From positions 26,835 through 90,834 of the forward strand of contig JAABTH010000010.1 in assembly GCA_011389985.1 (NCBI GenBank): 64,000 bases of DNA. Direction: 5' to 3'. Below are positions 1 to 9,374 of the stretch, piece by piece. A program made the translations under genes and the position numbers. Origin of the DNA: Bacillota bacterium. GTDB lineage: Bacteria; Bacillota; Dethiobacteria; DTU022. A model generated the notes under the pieces. The model was given only the letters and a program-made list of their open reading frames with translations, ran no database searches and was not told where the DNA came from. Positions within the stretch are counted from its first letter, which is position 1. Each line of letters opens with the position of its first letter.

Positions 1-944
1 GAGTAAGCAAGCATTTTTTTTAGATCAGTTTGCAGCATAGCATATATTGAACCAAACATCACTCCCATTGCCCCAAGCCACAGTATTATTTCATTAAGTG
101 GAATAGTATCCAGCAAAGAGCGGGGGAACACTCTGTAAAAGATCATAAAAAGGGCAAAGGCATAAATTTTAATAACCAAACCCGAAAGCATAGCGCTTGA
201 TGGTGAAGGCGCCGCAGCATGAGCATCAGGCAGCCAGACGTGCAAGGGGAATAAAGCGGCTTTTGTCCCAAACGCAACGATGAAAAGGGCTGCTGCAGTA
301 AAAATATTTAAAGGATAGTCCGTTAAAGCAAGAGACAGCTCAGATTGAATAAAACTATAATTAAGGTAACCGGTAACCATATAGATCATAGCCACACCTA
401 ACAAAAAACAACCGGTACCCATGGCGCTCATAATCAGGTATTTAAAACCTGCCTCTAAACATTCACGCTGATCTTTAATAGTAATAATTGCACAGGCAGT
501 TATTGCGCATATCTCCATTAAAACAAAAAGATTAAATAAATCGTTGGTCAAAGTAATAGCAGACATGGAAGCAACCAGCACGGCATAGAGTGAATAGTAC
601 CATCCAATTACATCATTGTGCAGCTCGTGTTTTAGATCACCCAGTGCGTAAATAAAAATCCATAAACTGACCCCGGTAACAACTAACAGCATATAAACCC
701 GCAGCGGATCTATTATCAGCTCAATCCCCCACGGAGGAGGCCAGTTGCCCAGGTGATATGATAATGATGAAGAAGCGCCGGATTTACTTAACAGTAAAAG
801 CGCAGTAATAAAAGAGCCTGTTAACGCGGCAAGAACAACAGCGCCTGACAAAAACCTCCACCGCCTGTAAAGAAGCGGAGCAATGAAAGCGCTTATCAGG
901 AGTAAAACTATAATTAAAACCGGTTGATGACCGGCAGATTCCAC
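1..944 (-). CDS. mrpD: Mrp/Mnh cation:proton antiporter subunit D-like (NADH dehydrogenase ND5/ND2-like), 3' end truncated by window edge
   Basis: Continuous minus-strand frame from GTG at 944 (VESAGHQPVLIIVLLLISAFIAPLLYRRWRFLSG...), hydrophobic, overlapping the mrpC stop; position after mrpC fits MrpD. Not in the ORF track because it runs off the edge. Confidence 0.75.
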   Translation of the reverse strand, partial: MESAGHQPVLIIVLLLISAFIAPLLYRRWRFLSGAVVLAALTGSFITALLLLSKSGASSSLSYHLGNWPPPWGIELIIDPLRVYMLLVVTGVSLWIFIYALGDLKHELHNDVIGWYYSLYAVLVASMSAITLTNDLFNLFVLMEICAITACAIITIKDQRECLEAGFKYLIMSAMGTGCFLLGVAMIYMVTGYLNYSFIQSELSLALTDYPLNIFTAAALFIVAFGTKAALFPLHVWLPDAHAAAPSPSSAMLSGLVIKIYAFALFMIFYRVFPRSLLDTIPLNEIILWLGAMGVMFGSIYAMLQTDLKKMLAY

Positions 945-1330
945 TAATCTTCGCTCCTTAGCTCACAGATTTCATCACAATCTACTGTTTCGTAACTCCT
1001 CTGTATTTTGACAATAATACTGAGTGCATATGCTGTAACACTGACAGCAACAACGATACCGGTAACAATAAGCGCTCCGGGAAGGGGATTTGCATAAACA
1101 ATATCAACCCCCTCACGAATGATCGGAGCCTGGGCGCCATGTCTATATCCTATAGCAACAAAGAGCAGAAAAACAGAACTATCCATAATATTCATCGCTA
1201 TTACTTTTTTGATCATGTTAGAATGAGTAAGCATTGTATGCATACCGATTACAAATAAAATAACAGCCACAAGATAAAAGTAGTTTTCAGTCAGTCTGCT
1301 TATGATTTCCAAGTGGTTCCTCCTTTTCAA
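944..1330 (-). CDS. mrpC: Mrp antiporter subunit C (NuoK-like)
   Basis: 128 aa NuoK/MnhC-like protein (IGMHTMLTHSNMIKKVIAMNIMDSSVFLLFVAIGY). Confidence 0.85.
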   Translation of the reverse strand: MKRRNHLEIISRLTENYFYLVAVILFVIGMHTMLTHSNMIKKVIAMNIMDSSVFLLFVAIGYRHGAQAPIIREGVDIVYANPLPGALIVTGIVVAVSVTAYALSIIVKIQRSYETVDCDEICELRSED

Positions 1331-1742
1331 TAATATTGTAAAAGAGGGTAGTTATTGTACTGGCAACTTTTATACCGACAAAAACAGTGATAACCAAAAT
1401 TGCTCCCGAGCTGAAAAACTGACCAGCCTCACCCAGGGGGAAACCGGCTGAGCGATTCGCCAGGTAATTACCTCCAAAGGCTATCGCAACCAACCCGGTT
1501 AGTGCAAAGCCAAGAGCTCCGCCACTCTCCAGCACTGAAGCAGTCTGGTGAGAAATCTGCTTTATCCCCGCCTCAAGATTAAACGAAAGCGCAATTAAAA
1601 CCAGGCTGGCTCCGAATATGGCCCCCCCAGAAAAACCGCCTCCCGGTGAAAGATGCCCATGCAGTATAATATAAATACCGTAGAGTTGTATAAAAGGCGC
1701 CACTAAGCGACTGGTAATTCTAACGATCTGATCATCCATCAT
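1287..1742 (-). CDS. mrpB: Mrp antiporter subunit B (MnhB domain)
   Basis: MnhB signature: LYGIYIILHGHLSPGGGFSGGAIFGASLVL. Confidence 0.85.
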   Translation of the reverse strand: MMDDQIVRITSRLVAPFIQLYGIYIILHGHLSPGGGFSGGAIFGASLVLIALSFNLEAGIKQISHQTASVLESGGALGFALTGLVAIAFGGNYLANRSAGFPLGEAGQFFSSGAILVITVFVGIKVASTITTLFYNIIEKEEPLGNHKQTD

Positions 1743-1754
1743 TAATCAGCCCCT

Positions 1755-2099
1755 TTAATCCCGGTGAGATTTGAGGGTGGCAACAACAGCAGCTATCGCC
1801 ACAAATAGCACTGTAGCTTCACCGAGAGTGTCAAAAGCCCTGTAATCGGTGATGACACTGCTTATAATATTAATTGCCCCGGTTTCAGAAGGTCCGGCTT
1901 CCAGGTAACGTTCGGGGACTTCATTAAAAGCCGGGTTATGCGGATTGCCGAATGTCGGCATCTCCGCTACTGCGAAACTAAAAAAGTATACAATTAATCC
2001 AAGAAGATATATAGTCAGGATACTTCTTAATTCAACCCCGACAATAAAGCGCAAAAATAAGGCAAATATAAGTAAAAATAATATGAGGATATAAAACAT
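1755..2099 (-). CDS. MbhE-like / MrpA C-terminal-like membrane subunit
   Basis: 114 aa membrane protein with ...GAINIISSVITDYRAFDTLGEATVLFVAIAAV, typical of MbhE/MrpA C-terminal segments. Confidence 0.7.
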   Translation of the reverse strand: MFYILILFLLIFALFLRFIVGVELRSILTIYLLGLIVYFFSFAVAEMPTFGNPHNPAFNEVPERYLEAGPSETGAINIISSVITDYRAFDTLGEATVLFVAIAAVVATLKSHRD

Positions 2100-2122
2100 T
2101 GTCCTAACCTCCGTGCTTAAAG

Positions 2123-2362
2123 CTATTCAGCACGCTTGGTTTTACTTATCGCAGCTATCAGAAGCAGCGCTGCCACTCCAGTTCCAAGCGCAGCTTCAAC
2201 CATAGCAATATCAGGAGCTCCAAGCTGTTGCCAGATTATAGCCATAATCAACCCGAAAGCTGAAAACAAAATCACCGCACTGAGAAGGTCCCGAATATGA
2301 GCTACCGCAACTGCACAAACAATCAAAAATAACAGCAGCAGTATATTTAAAATATCAGTCAT
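2123..2362 (-). CDS. MbhD-like (DUF4040) antiporter/hydrogenase subunit
   Basis: ORF 2123..2413; ATG at 2362 preferred (GGAGGTCACCCGATG). Sequence LLSAVILFSAFGLIMAIIWQQLGAPDIAMVEAALGTGVAALLLIAAI is DUF4040-like. Confidence 0.75.
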   Translation of the reverse strand: MTDILNILLLLFLIVCAVAVAHIRDLLSAVILFSAFGLIMAIIWQQLGAPDIAMVEAALGTGVAALLLIAAISKTKRAE

Positions 2363-2693
2363 CGGGTGACCTCCTTCCAATAATTGGCCTGTTACCTGTT
2401 TGATAGGCAGCACGCGCTATAACATGAGCTGCTGTAGGATTTGTGACAATTATAAAAACAACGATTAGGGCCAGTCGTATTCCTACAGCAGGAGCGCTTT
2501 GTAGAGCAAGCGATAGAAGAACAAGACCGGCACCAAGTGTATCACACTTGGTTGTTGCATGCAGCCTGGTGAAAACGTCAGGAAGCCTTAACAAACCCAC
2601 GGTGCCGACAAACAGAAAAAAGAGACCGCCGATCAGGCTGATCAGTGATATAAGATCAACTAACAAATTCACCCAGTGATTAATATCAGTCAA
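2355..2693 (-). CDS. mrpG: Mrp antiporter subunit G
   Basis: MnhG motif GTVGLLRLPDVFTRLHATTKCDTLGAGLVLL; TTG start at 2693 overlapping the mrpF stop preferred over 2726. Confidence 0.8.
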   Translation of the reverse strand: MTDINHWVNLLVDLISLISLIGGLFFLFVGTVGLLRLPDVFTRLHATTKCDTLGAGLVLLSLALQSAPAVGIRLALIVVFIIVTNPTAAHVIARAAYQTGNRPIIGRRSPDD

Positions 2694-2967
2694 GAGCTCC
2701 CTTCTCGAGGTATTTAGCCACGCCAACAGTGGTTATAAAACTCATTAAAGCATAGACCATAGCTACATCCAAAAAATATGTCTGTTCATAAATCCGGGCA
2801 ATCAGGGTTATTATTACCACTGTTTTTGTACCTATTATGTTTATAGCCGCTACTCTATCAGGGGCGGTAGGCCCTTTTAATGCCCTGACCAATGACAGGA
2901 AGATCATTAACATCACAAGAATAGCACCTAGATTGTAGGAAAATTGAAGAATTTGAGCAACACTCAC
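2686..2967 (-). CDS. mrpF: Mrp antiporter subunit F
   Basis: MnhF motif RALKGPTAPDRVAAINIIGTKTVVIITL. Confidence 0.85.
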   Translation of the reverse strand: MSVAQILQFSYNLGAILVMLMIFLSLVRALKGPTAPDRVAAINIIGTKTVVIITLIARIYEQTYFLDVAMVYALMSFITTVGVAKYLEKGALD

Positions 2968-3461
2968 GACCGGGTTTCCTCCATTTCCTTAATCCTATCA
3001 ATTAAGGGCCACTTTTTTAGTTCTTCGCCTGTTGGAATAGTCAAAGCATGAACAAGAAACTTCTTACCATCGGCAAGCACCGTAAGTGTTCCGGGAGTGA
3101 GAGTTATTGAATTTGCCAGCAGTACCCGACTTGCAACTCTGTTAATATCGACCTCAAGCGATACCAGGTTTGGCTCGATAGGCATCTTAGGGTGTAAAAC
3201 AAGCCAGGCAACATGAAAATTAGCGACAACAATAGCCCAAAGCAACTTAAACATGTAACCAAATAACCAAATTACTGTCCTGAGCCGAATTGGTGGCCGT
3301 TCTTCAGCAGTGATCAGTAAATTTCTATTAAAATAGGTTACAAAGATAGCCGCTGCTAAACCTACCATAAGCTGCGGCCACCTGAGGGAGCCGCTCACGG
3401 CTACCCAGAAAAGTAATAGAATTACTGTTATACCGATGTAGTTTAACCAATGGTTTTTCAT
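2964..3461 (-). CDS. mrpE: Mrp antiporter subunit E
   Basis: MnhE-like: VASRVLLANSITLTPGTLTVLADGKKFLVHAL. Confidence 0.85.
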   Translation of the reverse strand: MKNHWLNYIGITVILLLFWVAVSGSLRWPQLMVGLAAAIFVTYFNRNLLITAEERPPIRLRTVIWLFGYMFKLLWAIVVANFHVAWLVLHPKMPIEPNLVSLEVDINRVASRVLLANSITLTPGTLTVLADGKKFLVHALTIPTGEELKKWPLIDRIKEMEETRS

Positions 3462-3584
3462 GTATATCCCTACCTCGGCGATTAGATTAAAAAGACAGAA
3501 GACAGCAAACAGAATTCAGGAGATGTAATCCTCCAATGCCGCCATTAATGTTTCAGCAGCCTGATGCAAAAGAAATTGATATAC

Positions 3585-4451
3585 TTAAGCAGATTCTGTT
3601 GCTTTCTCCGCTGCATAAGCAAGCGCCTGTTCCTCTGTAGGAATAGCATTGCGCCTGAAAATAGTGCCTGGAGGACATTTTTCAACACACTTGCCGCAGT
3701 CAGTACATTTTTCAAGATCAATTACGGCCAGGTTGTCTTCCATAACAATAGCCTCTTCCGGGCAAACCTTCACACAGGCTTTACAGGCTATACAACCAAC
3801 CTCGCATGCCTTCGATACTGTCTTGCCGCGGTCATGCGAGTTGCACAGGACAAGGTGACCATTTTCTCCTTTGGGCAACATCTTGATAATTGTTCTCGGA
3901 CAGGCTTTGGCGCATAATCCACATCCTGTGCACTTTTCCACATCTACAACGGGTAATCCGTGTTCGCCTATTTTAATCGCGTCAAAAAGGCAGGCTTCAA
4001 CGCAATTACCTAATCCCAGGCAACCATAACCGCAGACTTTAAAACCACCGATAAAGTTACCAGCCACTTCGCAGTCAGTAACTCCGTCATAAATAAATTT
4101 ATCTTCTGTTTTAAAACAGTCGCCTATACAAAATACCGTCGCTACCGGCTGAGCAGAACTGCTTACCTCCCGGCCTAATAACTCAGCAATCGCCTTGGCT
4201 GTTTCATCTCCGCCGGGGATACAGCCATTGGTTTTCGCTTCACCACTGACAACTGCCTCGGCAAAACTAGAGCATCCGGCATATCCGCAAGCGCCGCAGT
4301 TAGCACCGGGTAGTTCATCTTTTACAGCTTCAACCATTGGATCTGTATCAACCGCAAAAAAGCGCGCTGCTAAAGCGAGAAAGATACCAAAAAGAAGACC
4401 GAGTAAACCTAGCGCAGCCACAGCATATATTATTAGCACGGTTAAATTCAC
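3585..4451 (-). CDS. rnfB: Rnf complex subunit RnfB (polyferredoxin)
   Basis: N-terminal TM, GANCGACGYAGCSSFAEAV Fe-S motif, multiple CxxCxxCxxxC clusters; last gene of the rnf cluster. Confidence 0.93.
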   Translation of the reverse strand: MNLTVLIIYAVAALGLLGLLFGIFLALAARFFAVDTDPMVEAVKDELPGANCGACGYAGCSSFAEAVVSGEAKTNGCIPGGDETAKAIAELLGREVSSSAQPVATVFCIGDCFKTEDKFIYDGVTDCEVAGNFIGGFKVCGYGCLGLGNCVEACLFDAIKIGEHGLPVVDVEKCTGCGLCAKACPRTIIKMLPKGENGHLVLCNSHDRGKTVSKACEVGCIACKACVKVCPEEAIVMEDNLAVIDLEKCTDCGKCVEKCPPGTIFRRNAIPTEEQALAYAAEKATESA

Positions 4452-4487
4452 CTCGCATCAGAATTATTAAAAATAAAACACTTGTGT

Positions 4488-5069
4488 TTAAAGTGTCAGC
4501 ATTCCTTTAAAACCCAGGAAAGCCAGCGACAATATACCGGCAGTGATTAGGGTAACTGCGGAGCCCTGTAACACATCCGGCATCTCAGCCAGTTCAAGTC
4601 GCTCCCTGATTCCGGCCATTATAATAAGGGCCAGTGAGAAACCTATAGAAGCAGCAATGGCAAATACTACTGATTCCAAAAAGGAAAACTCCTGGCGAAC
4701 TGCCAACAGTGCAACAGCCATAACAGCACAGTTAGTAGTAATAAGTGGTAAAAATATTCCCAAACCCTGGTACAGTGTAGGACTAATCTTTCTCAAAACA
4801 ATCTCAACCAACTGAACCAGCGAGGCTATGACCAAAATAAAAGTTACAATCTGCAAATAGGTCAGGTTAAAAGGAACCAGAACAAATGTATAGAGCAACC
4901 AGGTAACAAGTGTAGCCATTGTCATTACAAATACAACTGCCATACTCATCCCGATTGCAGTTTCCATTTTGCGGGAAACGCCCAGGAATGGGCAGATCCC
5001 GAAAAAGCGCTGCAGAACAAAGTTTTCAACAAATATATAGATAAAAATAATTGAAAGCAGCTTTTCCAT
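4488..5069 (-). CDS. rnfA: Rnf complex subunit RnfA
   Basis: VENFVLQRFFGICPFLGVSRKMETAIGMSMAV. Confidence 0.93.
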   Translation of the reverse strand: MEKLLSIIFIYIFVENFVLQRFFGICPFLGVSRKMETAIGMSMAVVFVMTMATLVTWLLYTFVLVPFNLTYLQIVTFILVIASLVQLVEIVLRKISPTLYQGLGIFLPLITTNCAVMAVALLAVRQEFSFLESVVFAIAASIGFSLALIIMAGIRERLELAEMPDVLQGSAVTLITAGILSLAFLGFKGMLTL

Positions 5070-5112
5070 AATATCCTCCTGCCCAGGCAGACAAACTTAC
5101 CAGTAAGCCTGC

Positions 5113-5778
5113 CTATTTAATGTTAAAGCGCTTGAATAATAAATTTACAATGGCCAGCAACAGACCAAGAGCAATAAATGCCCCTGGCGGCTGAGCAAAA
5201 AGGGCCATCGGCTCAAAATTAGCCCCGAAAAGATGAATAGCGCTTTCCGGATCGGGGCCAAGAATGGTACCATGGCCAAGGATCTCACGTACTGCCGATA
5301 ATATTAAAAGAGCAAGTGTAAAACCAATGCCCATTCCAATACCATCTAAAAGTGAGCGAAGAACCGGTCTTTTACTGGCAAATGCTTCAGCCCTGCCCAG
5401 AATAATACAGTTAACGACAATAAGCGGTACGAATACACCAAGGGCTTCGTATAATACAGGCTGAAATGCCTGCAAAACCATTTCGATAATAGTTACAAAA
5501 GTAGCTATAATCACTATAAAACATGGTATACGCACTTGCGAAGGTATGTAATTGCGCAACAGCGATATTACCAGGTTTGAGGCAATCAATACTGCTGCTG
5601 CCGCAAGCCCCATACCAACTCCATTTACTATAAAGGCAGTAACTCCGAGTGTGGGGCACATGCCAAGCAGGGCTACAAATACAGGGTTTTCTTTTACTAT
5701 ACCCCTGGTGAAGTCCTGTAAATAAGGACTACTGGCTTTCATATCAATTTTCACCTCCGCTGTCACTATCCAGGGCAC
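5113..5778 (-). CDS. rnfE: Rnf complex subunit RnfE
   Basis: FTRGIVKENPVFVALLGMCPTLGVT...; start may be internal to the ORF (e.g. MKASSPYLQDF). Confidence 0.92.
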   Translation of the reverse strand: MPWIVTAEVKIDMKASSPYLQDFTRGIVKENPVFVALLGMCPTLGVTAFIVNGVGMGLAAAAVLIASNLVISLLRNYIPSQVRIPCFIVIIATFVTIIEMVLQAFQPVLYEALGVFVPLIVVNCIILGRAEAFASKRPVLRSLLDGIGMGIGFTLALLILSAVREILGHGTILGPDPESAIHLFGANFEPMALFAQPPGAFIALGLLLAIVNLLFKRFNIK

Positions 5779-6910
5779 CGGTCAGGGCATCAAGAACAGC
5801 CTGAACTATTCCCTTTGCACTGAAGGTGCCTCCTGTCTGCGTATCGACATCAAGACTCTGTTCTTCAATGATACAATCCGGAATTGCCGGGTTGGCATTC
5901 GCGAAATATTCCGGAGTTTCTTCCTGCTGAAGTACGGAGATATTAACTATCTGTCCGTCAGAAACTTCAACTTCAACTACGATTGGACCGTAGAAACCTT
6001 CGGCACTGCCTTCGTAGATACCATCCGGGACTTCACTGATATTTACTTCAACCGGTGATTCCTCATCCGGCTCTTCAACTTCAACTTCATGCCCCAGGGC
6101 AACGAGAAGAGCATTTTCAACAGCTTCAACTATTGCATTTGCACTGACAGTCGCCCCAGTATTTGTGTCAATATCAAGGCTCTGTTCAGCAATGATTGTA
6201 TCCGGAATCAGTGGGTATGATTCGACAAAGTAAGTGGGTGTTTCACTATGCTCTGTCACTTCTATACTTACAATCTCCCCGCCTGAAACTTCAACCTCGA
6301 TAAACAGTTCGCCGCCAAGGCCCGGGGCTGATCCCTGGTAAGTGCCATCCGGCACCTCGGCCAGATCAATTTCAACAGACTCTACGCCCAGGTAGTTTTC
6401 AGCAACCACGCCTGCAACCCGCCTGACTGAGTTAATCATTGCAGAGCTACTGACCGTTGCGCCTGTAACAGCATCAACATCGTCGCCGGCAACAATCGGA
6501 TCTTCATAACTTTTGCCGATAAACTGTTCCTGAAAACCTTCTGTAGTAATTACATCACCAATACCGGGAGTTTCAGAATGAGATACTATCCTGATGCCAA
6601 CGATTGAACCCGATTCATCCATAGCCAGGTTATATGTTATTGTGCCGTCATAACCCTGTTGCTCAATAGTACCCATAACTCCAATCATATCACCGGATTG
6701 ATCATAGATGATATCAAAATAATCGTCACCGATTTCTTCGCTTTCATAACTGGCCACTTCCGGAAAATAAAACTCCAGAGCCTGCCTGTATTCCTCTTCC
6801 TGCCGTTCGGTAATTATCGGAGCGGTAACATTATGTACACCTGTAAGAAGAGCAGCTGAAATTATACCAACTACGGCAAGAGTAATGGACAACTTAATAA
6901 TGTTACGCAC
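5744..6910 (-). CDS. rnfG: Rnf complex subunit RnfG with two extra C-terminal FMN-binding domain repeats
   Basis: 388 aa; N-terminal TM plus RnfG domain with DAVTGATVSSSA, then two ~95 aa repeats with NTGATVSANAIVEAV and QTGGTFSAKGIVQAV. Confidence 0.92.
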   Translation of the reverse strand: MRNIIKLSITLAVVGIISAALLTGVHNVTAPIITERQEEEYRQALEFYFPEVASYESEEIGDDYFDIIYDQSGDMIGVMGTIEQQGYDGTITYNLAMDESGSIVGIRIVSHSETPGIGDVITTEGFQEQFIGKSYEDPIVAGDDVDAVTGATVSSSAMINSVRRVAGVVAENYLGVESVEIDLAEVPDGTYQGSAPGLGGELFIEVEVSGGEIVSIEVTEHSETPTYFVESYPLIPDTIIAEQSLDIDTNTGATVSANAIVEAVENALLVALGHEVEVEEPDEESPVEVNISEVPDGIYEGSAEGFYGPIVVEVEVSDGQIVNISVLQQEETPEYFANANPAIPDCIIEEQSLDVDTQTGGTFSAKGIVQAVLDALTGALDSDSGGEN

Positions 6911-7871
6911 TCTTCTTCACCCCCCCAAACTGCTGCGGCACGGTAAAGTTATCAATAATCGGGGTAACTGCATTCATCAGTAAAATCGCATAGGTAACGC
7001 CTTCAGGCGAAGTACCCCATAACCTGATCATCATTGTTATAATCCCACATCCAATACCGAATATTAACTTGCCTTTTGTTGTAACGGGTGTTGTGACCAT
7101 GTCAGTAGCCATAAATAGCGCGCCAAGCATGACTCCTCCCGCTAATACATGAAAAAGGCCGGTTGTCAAAGCCCCTCCGTAAAAACCTCCACCGAAGACA
7201 GCGCCCATAACAAAAACTACGCCAATGAAACCTCCGGGTATACGAAGATCAATATGTCCCTTGTAAAATAGCCAGGCTGCTCCGAGAAGCAGGGCCAGGG
7301 CTGACGTTTCGCCAAGGCATCCGGGGGCACTACCGATAAAAAGATTTGTTAAACTGACAGCTAGAGCTTCTTCCTGACCGCTAAGAGGTGTTGCCGTAGT
7401 TACAGCAGATATGTCTGCTGTAAAAGCAAATGGCTGGGGCTGTGACCAGACTCGGCCAACTAGATGGCCGCCCCAGGACATGACAACAACTGCTCTCCCA
7501 ACCAGGGCCGGGTTAAAAATATTGTAACCGATACCGCCAAAAACCTGTTTGCCGATAATGATTGCCGAAGCTGCACCTACGACAACCAGCCACCACGGGG
7601 GCGAAGGCGGTAATACCATTGCAAACAACAATCCGGTGACAGCAGCGCTGCCATCACTGTAAATGTCACGCTTACGTAACCATAGAGCTTCGGCAAGCAT
7701 AGCTGTTGCAACAGAAATAACCATTGTGATAAGGGCTTGGTATCCAAAAAGTAAAACCGCCATCAGGGCTGCCGGAAACAAGGCAATCAGAACATCAGTC
7801 ATAACACTCTGTACTGACTCAATACTCCTGATATGCGGAGATGATGAAACTACCATTTTATTATTATCCAT
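6903..7871 (-). CDS. rnfD: Rnf complex subunit RnfD
   Basis: 322 aa RnfD/NqrB-like membrane protein (YNIFNPALVGRAVVVMSWGG, FMATDMVTTPVTTKGKLIFG). Confidence 0.93.
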   Translation of the reverse strand: MDNNKMVVSSSPHIRSIESVQSVMTDVLIALFPAALMAVLLFGYQALITMVISVATAMLAEALWLRKRDIYSDGSAAVTGLLFAMVLPPSPPWWLVVVGAASAIIIGKQVFGGIGYNIFNPALVGRAVVVMSWGGHLVGRVWSQPQPFAFTADISAVTTATPLSGQEEALAVSLTNLFIGSAPGCLGETSALALLLGAAWLFYKGHIDLRIPGGFIGVVFVMGAVFGGGFYGGALTTGLFHVLAGGVMLGALFMATDMVTTPVTTKGKLIFGIGCGIITMMIRLWGTSPEGVTYAILLMNAVTPIIDNFTVPQQFGGVKKSA

Positions 7872-7902
7872 TTACTATCACTTCCCTCCCTTGCGAAGCA
7901 GG

Positions 7903-9228
7903 TTACTTTTTATTCGCTTTCGCTATTTCTGCCTTGGCAACTCTGATCCATTGAGTTAAAGGTATTTTTGAAGGACATACATATGAACAGCATCCGCATT
8001 CAAAACAATCCATTGCATGCAGCTTTTCAGCTTTTTTAAATAAGTCATGCTCGGCCGCCTGCGCTATTGATGTTGGCAACAGCTGAACCGGACATGCTTC
8101 TACACACTTTGCGCACCGAATGCAGGGACTGCTTTCAGCAATATATACATCCTGGTCTGTCAGGGCAAGAATACCAGAGGTTCCTTTAATTACCGGCATA
8201 TCCGCATTTGGTTGAGCCAGGCCCATCATCGGACCTCCGGTGATCAGTTTCCTGGTATCTTCCTTCAGGCCGCCACAAACTTCAATAACATCTGAAACAA
8301 GCGTGCCAACCCTTATCAAAAGATTTGCCGGTTTATTAATTCCCGACCCCGTAATTGTAACAACTCTTTCAATTAAAGGTTTACCCTCACGCACTGCATT
8401 AGTTATCGCTACCGCTGTTCCCACGTTGTGGTTTACGACTCCGATGTCAAGAGGAAGGCCTCCAGACGGCACTTTACGACCGGTTGTAACCAGAATCAGC
8501 ATTTTTTCAGCACCCTGGGGATACTTGGTGTGCAGGGGTGCAACGGTAATATTTTCTTCACCTGCCACGGCCTGCTCCATGACACTGATCGCATCAGCCT
8601 TGTTTTCTTCAATTCCGATCACGCCTTTCTCTGCACCGAGAGCCTTGATCATCAGTTTAAGGCCATAAATAATTTCTTCGGGCTTTTCAAGCATGATTCG
8701 GTGATCTGCTGTAAGATAAGGCTCACATTCAGCACCGTTGATAACAACACAATCAATTTTTTTCTCAGGTGGTGGAGATAGCTTGACATGAGCCGGGAAA
8801 GTTGCTCCGCCTAAACCGACAATACCGGCTTCTCGAATAATCTTGCGAAGATCATCAGGACTGAGGTCATCAATATTCCCTGGTGGTTTGACCTTTTCAT
8901 CCCATTCTTCCTGCTCATCCGACTCGATTGTAATCGCCTTAACCGGACGTCCAAGGGGATGATTGTATGCACCGATTGTCTTAATCGTACCCGATACACT
9001 TGCATGTATGGGTGCGGAAACAAACCCGCTGCTGTCGGCAATTTTTTGTCCCATTTTAACGCGAACGCCTTCTTCGATTCCGTCGAGCGGTTCACAGGGT
9101 GCGCCTATATGTTGCTGCAGAGGGATAACTACTGTTGAAGGGGCTTTCATCTTCGACACAGCCATTGATGCTGTTATCTCTTTATGATAGTCCGGATGAA
9201 TGCCTCCTTTAAAGACCGCGCTACCCAT
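7903..9228 (-). CDS. rnfC: Rnf complex subunit RnfC
   Basis: GGIHPDYHKEITA, GLGGATFPAHVKLSPP, two CxxCxxCxxxCP clusters. Confidence 0.94.
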   Translation of the reverse strand: MGSAVFKGGIHPDYHKEITASMAVSKMKAPSTVVIPLQQHIGAPCEPLDGIEEGVRVKMGQKIADSSGFVSAPIHASVSGTIKTIGAYNHPLGRPVKAITIESDEQEEWDEKVKPPGNIDDLSPDDLRKIIREAGIVGLGGATFPAHVKLSPPPEKKIDCVVINGAECEPYLTADHRIMLEKPEEIIYGLKLMIKALGAEKGVIGIEENKADAISVMEQAVAGEENITVAPLHTKYPQGAEKMLILVTTGRKVPSGGLPLDIGVVNHNVGTAVAITNAVREGKPLIERVVTITGSGINKPANLLIRVGTLVSDVIEVCGGLKEDTRKLITGGPMMGLAQPNADMPVIKGTSGILALTDQDVYIAESSPCIRCAKCVEACPVQLLPTSIAQAAEHDLFKKAEKLHAMDCFECGCCSYVCPSKIPLTQWIRVAKAEIAKANKK

Positions 9229-9374
9229 AAACTTTGTTCACCCTTTCCTGTTATATTTAAAATGCTGTTATTATTAAAAAATAAGTACCCAATATTCTTT
9301 CGTGATATCTCTCTAAACTCCTGCCTTAAAAGGTTCTTTTCGCAAACTGGCAATAATGACAATAATCTGCCTAA

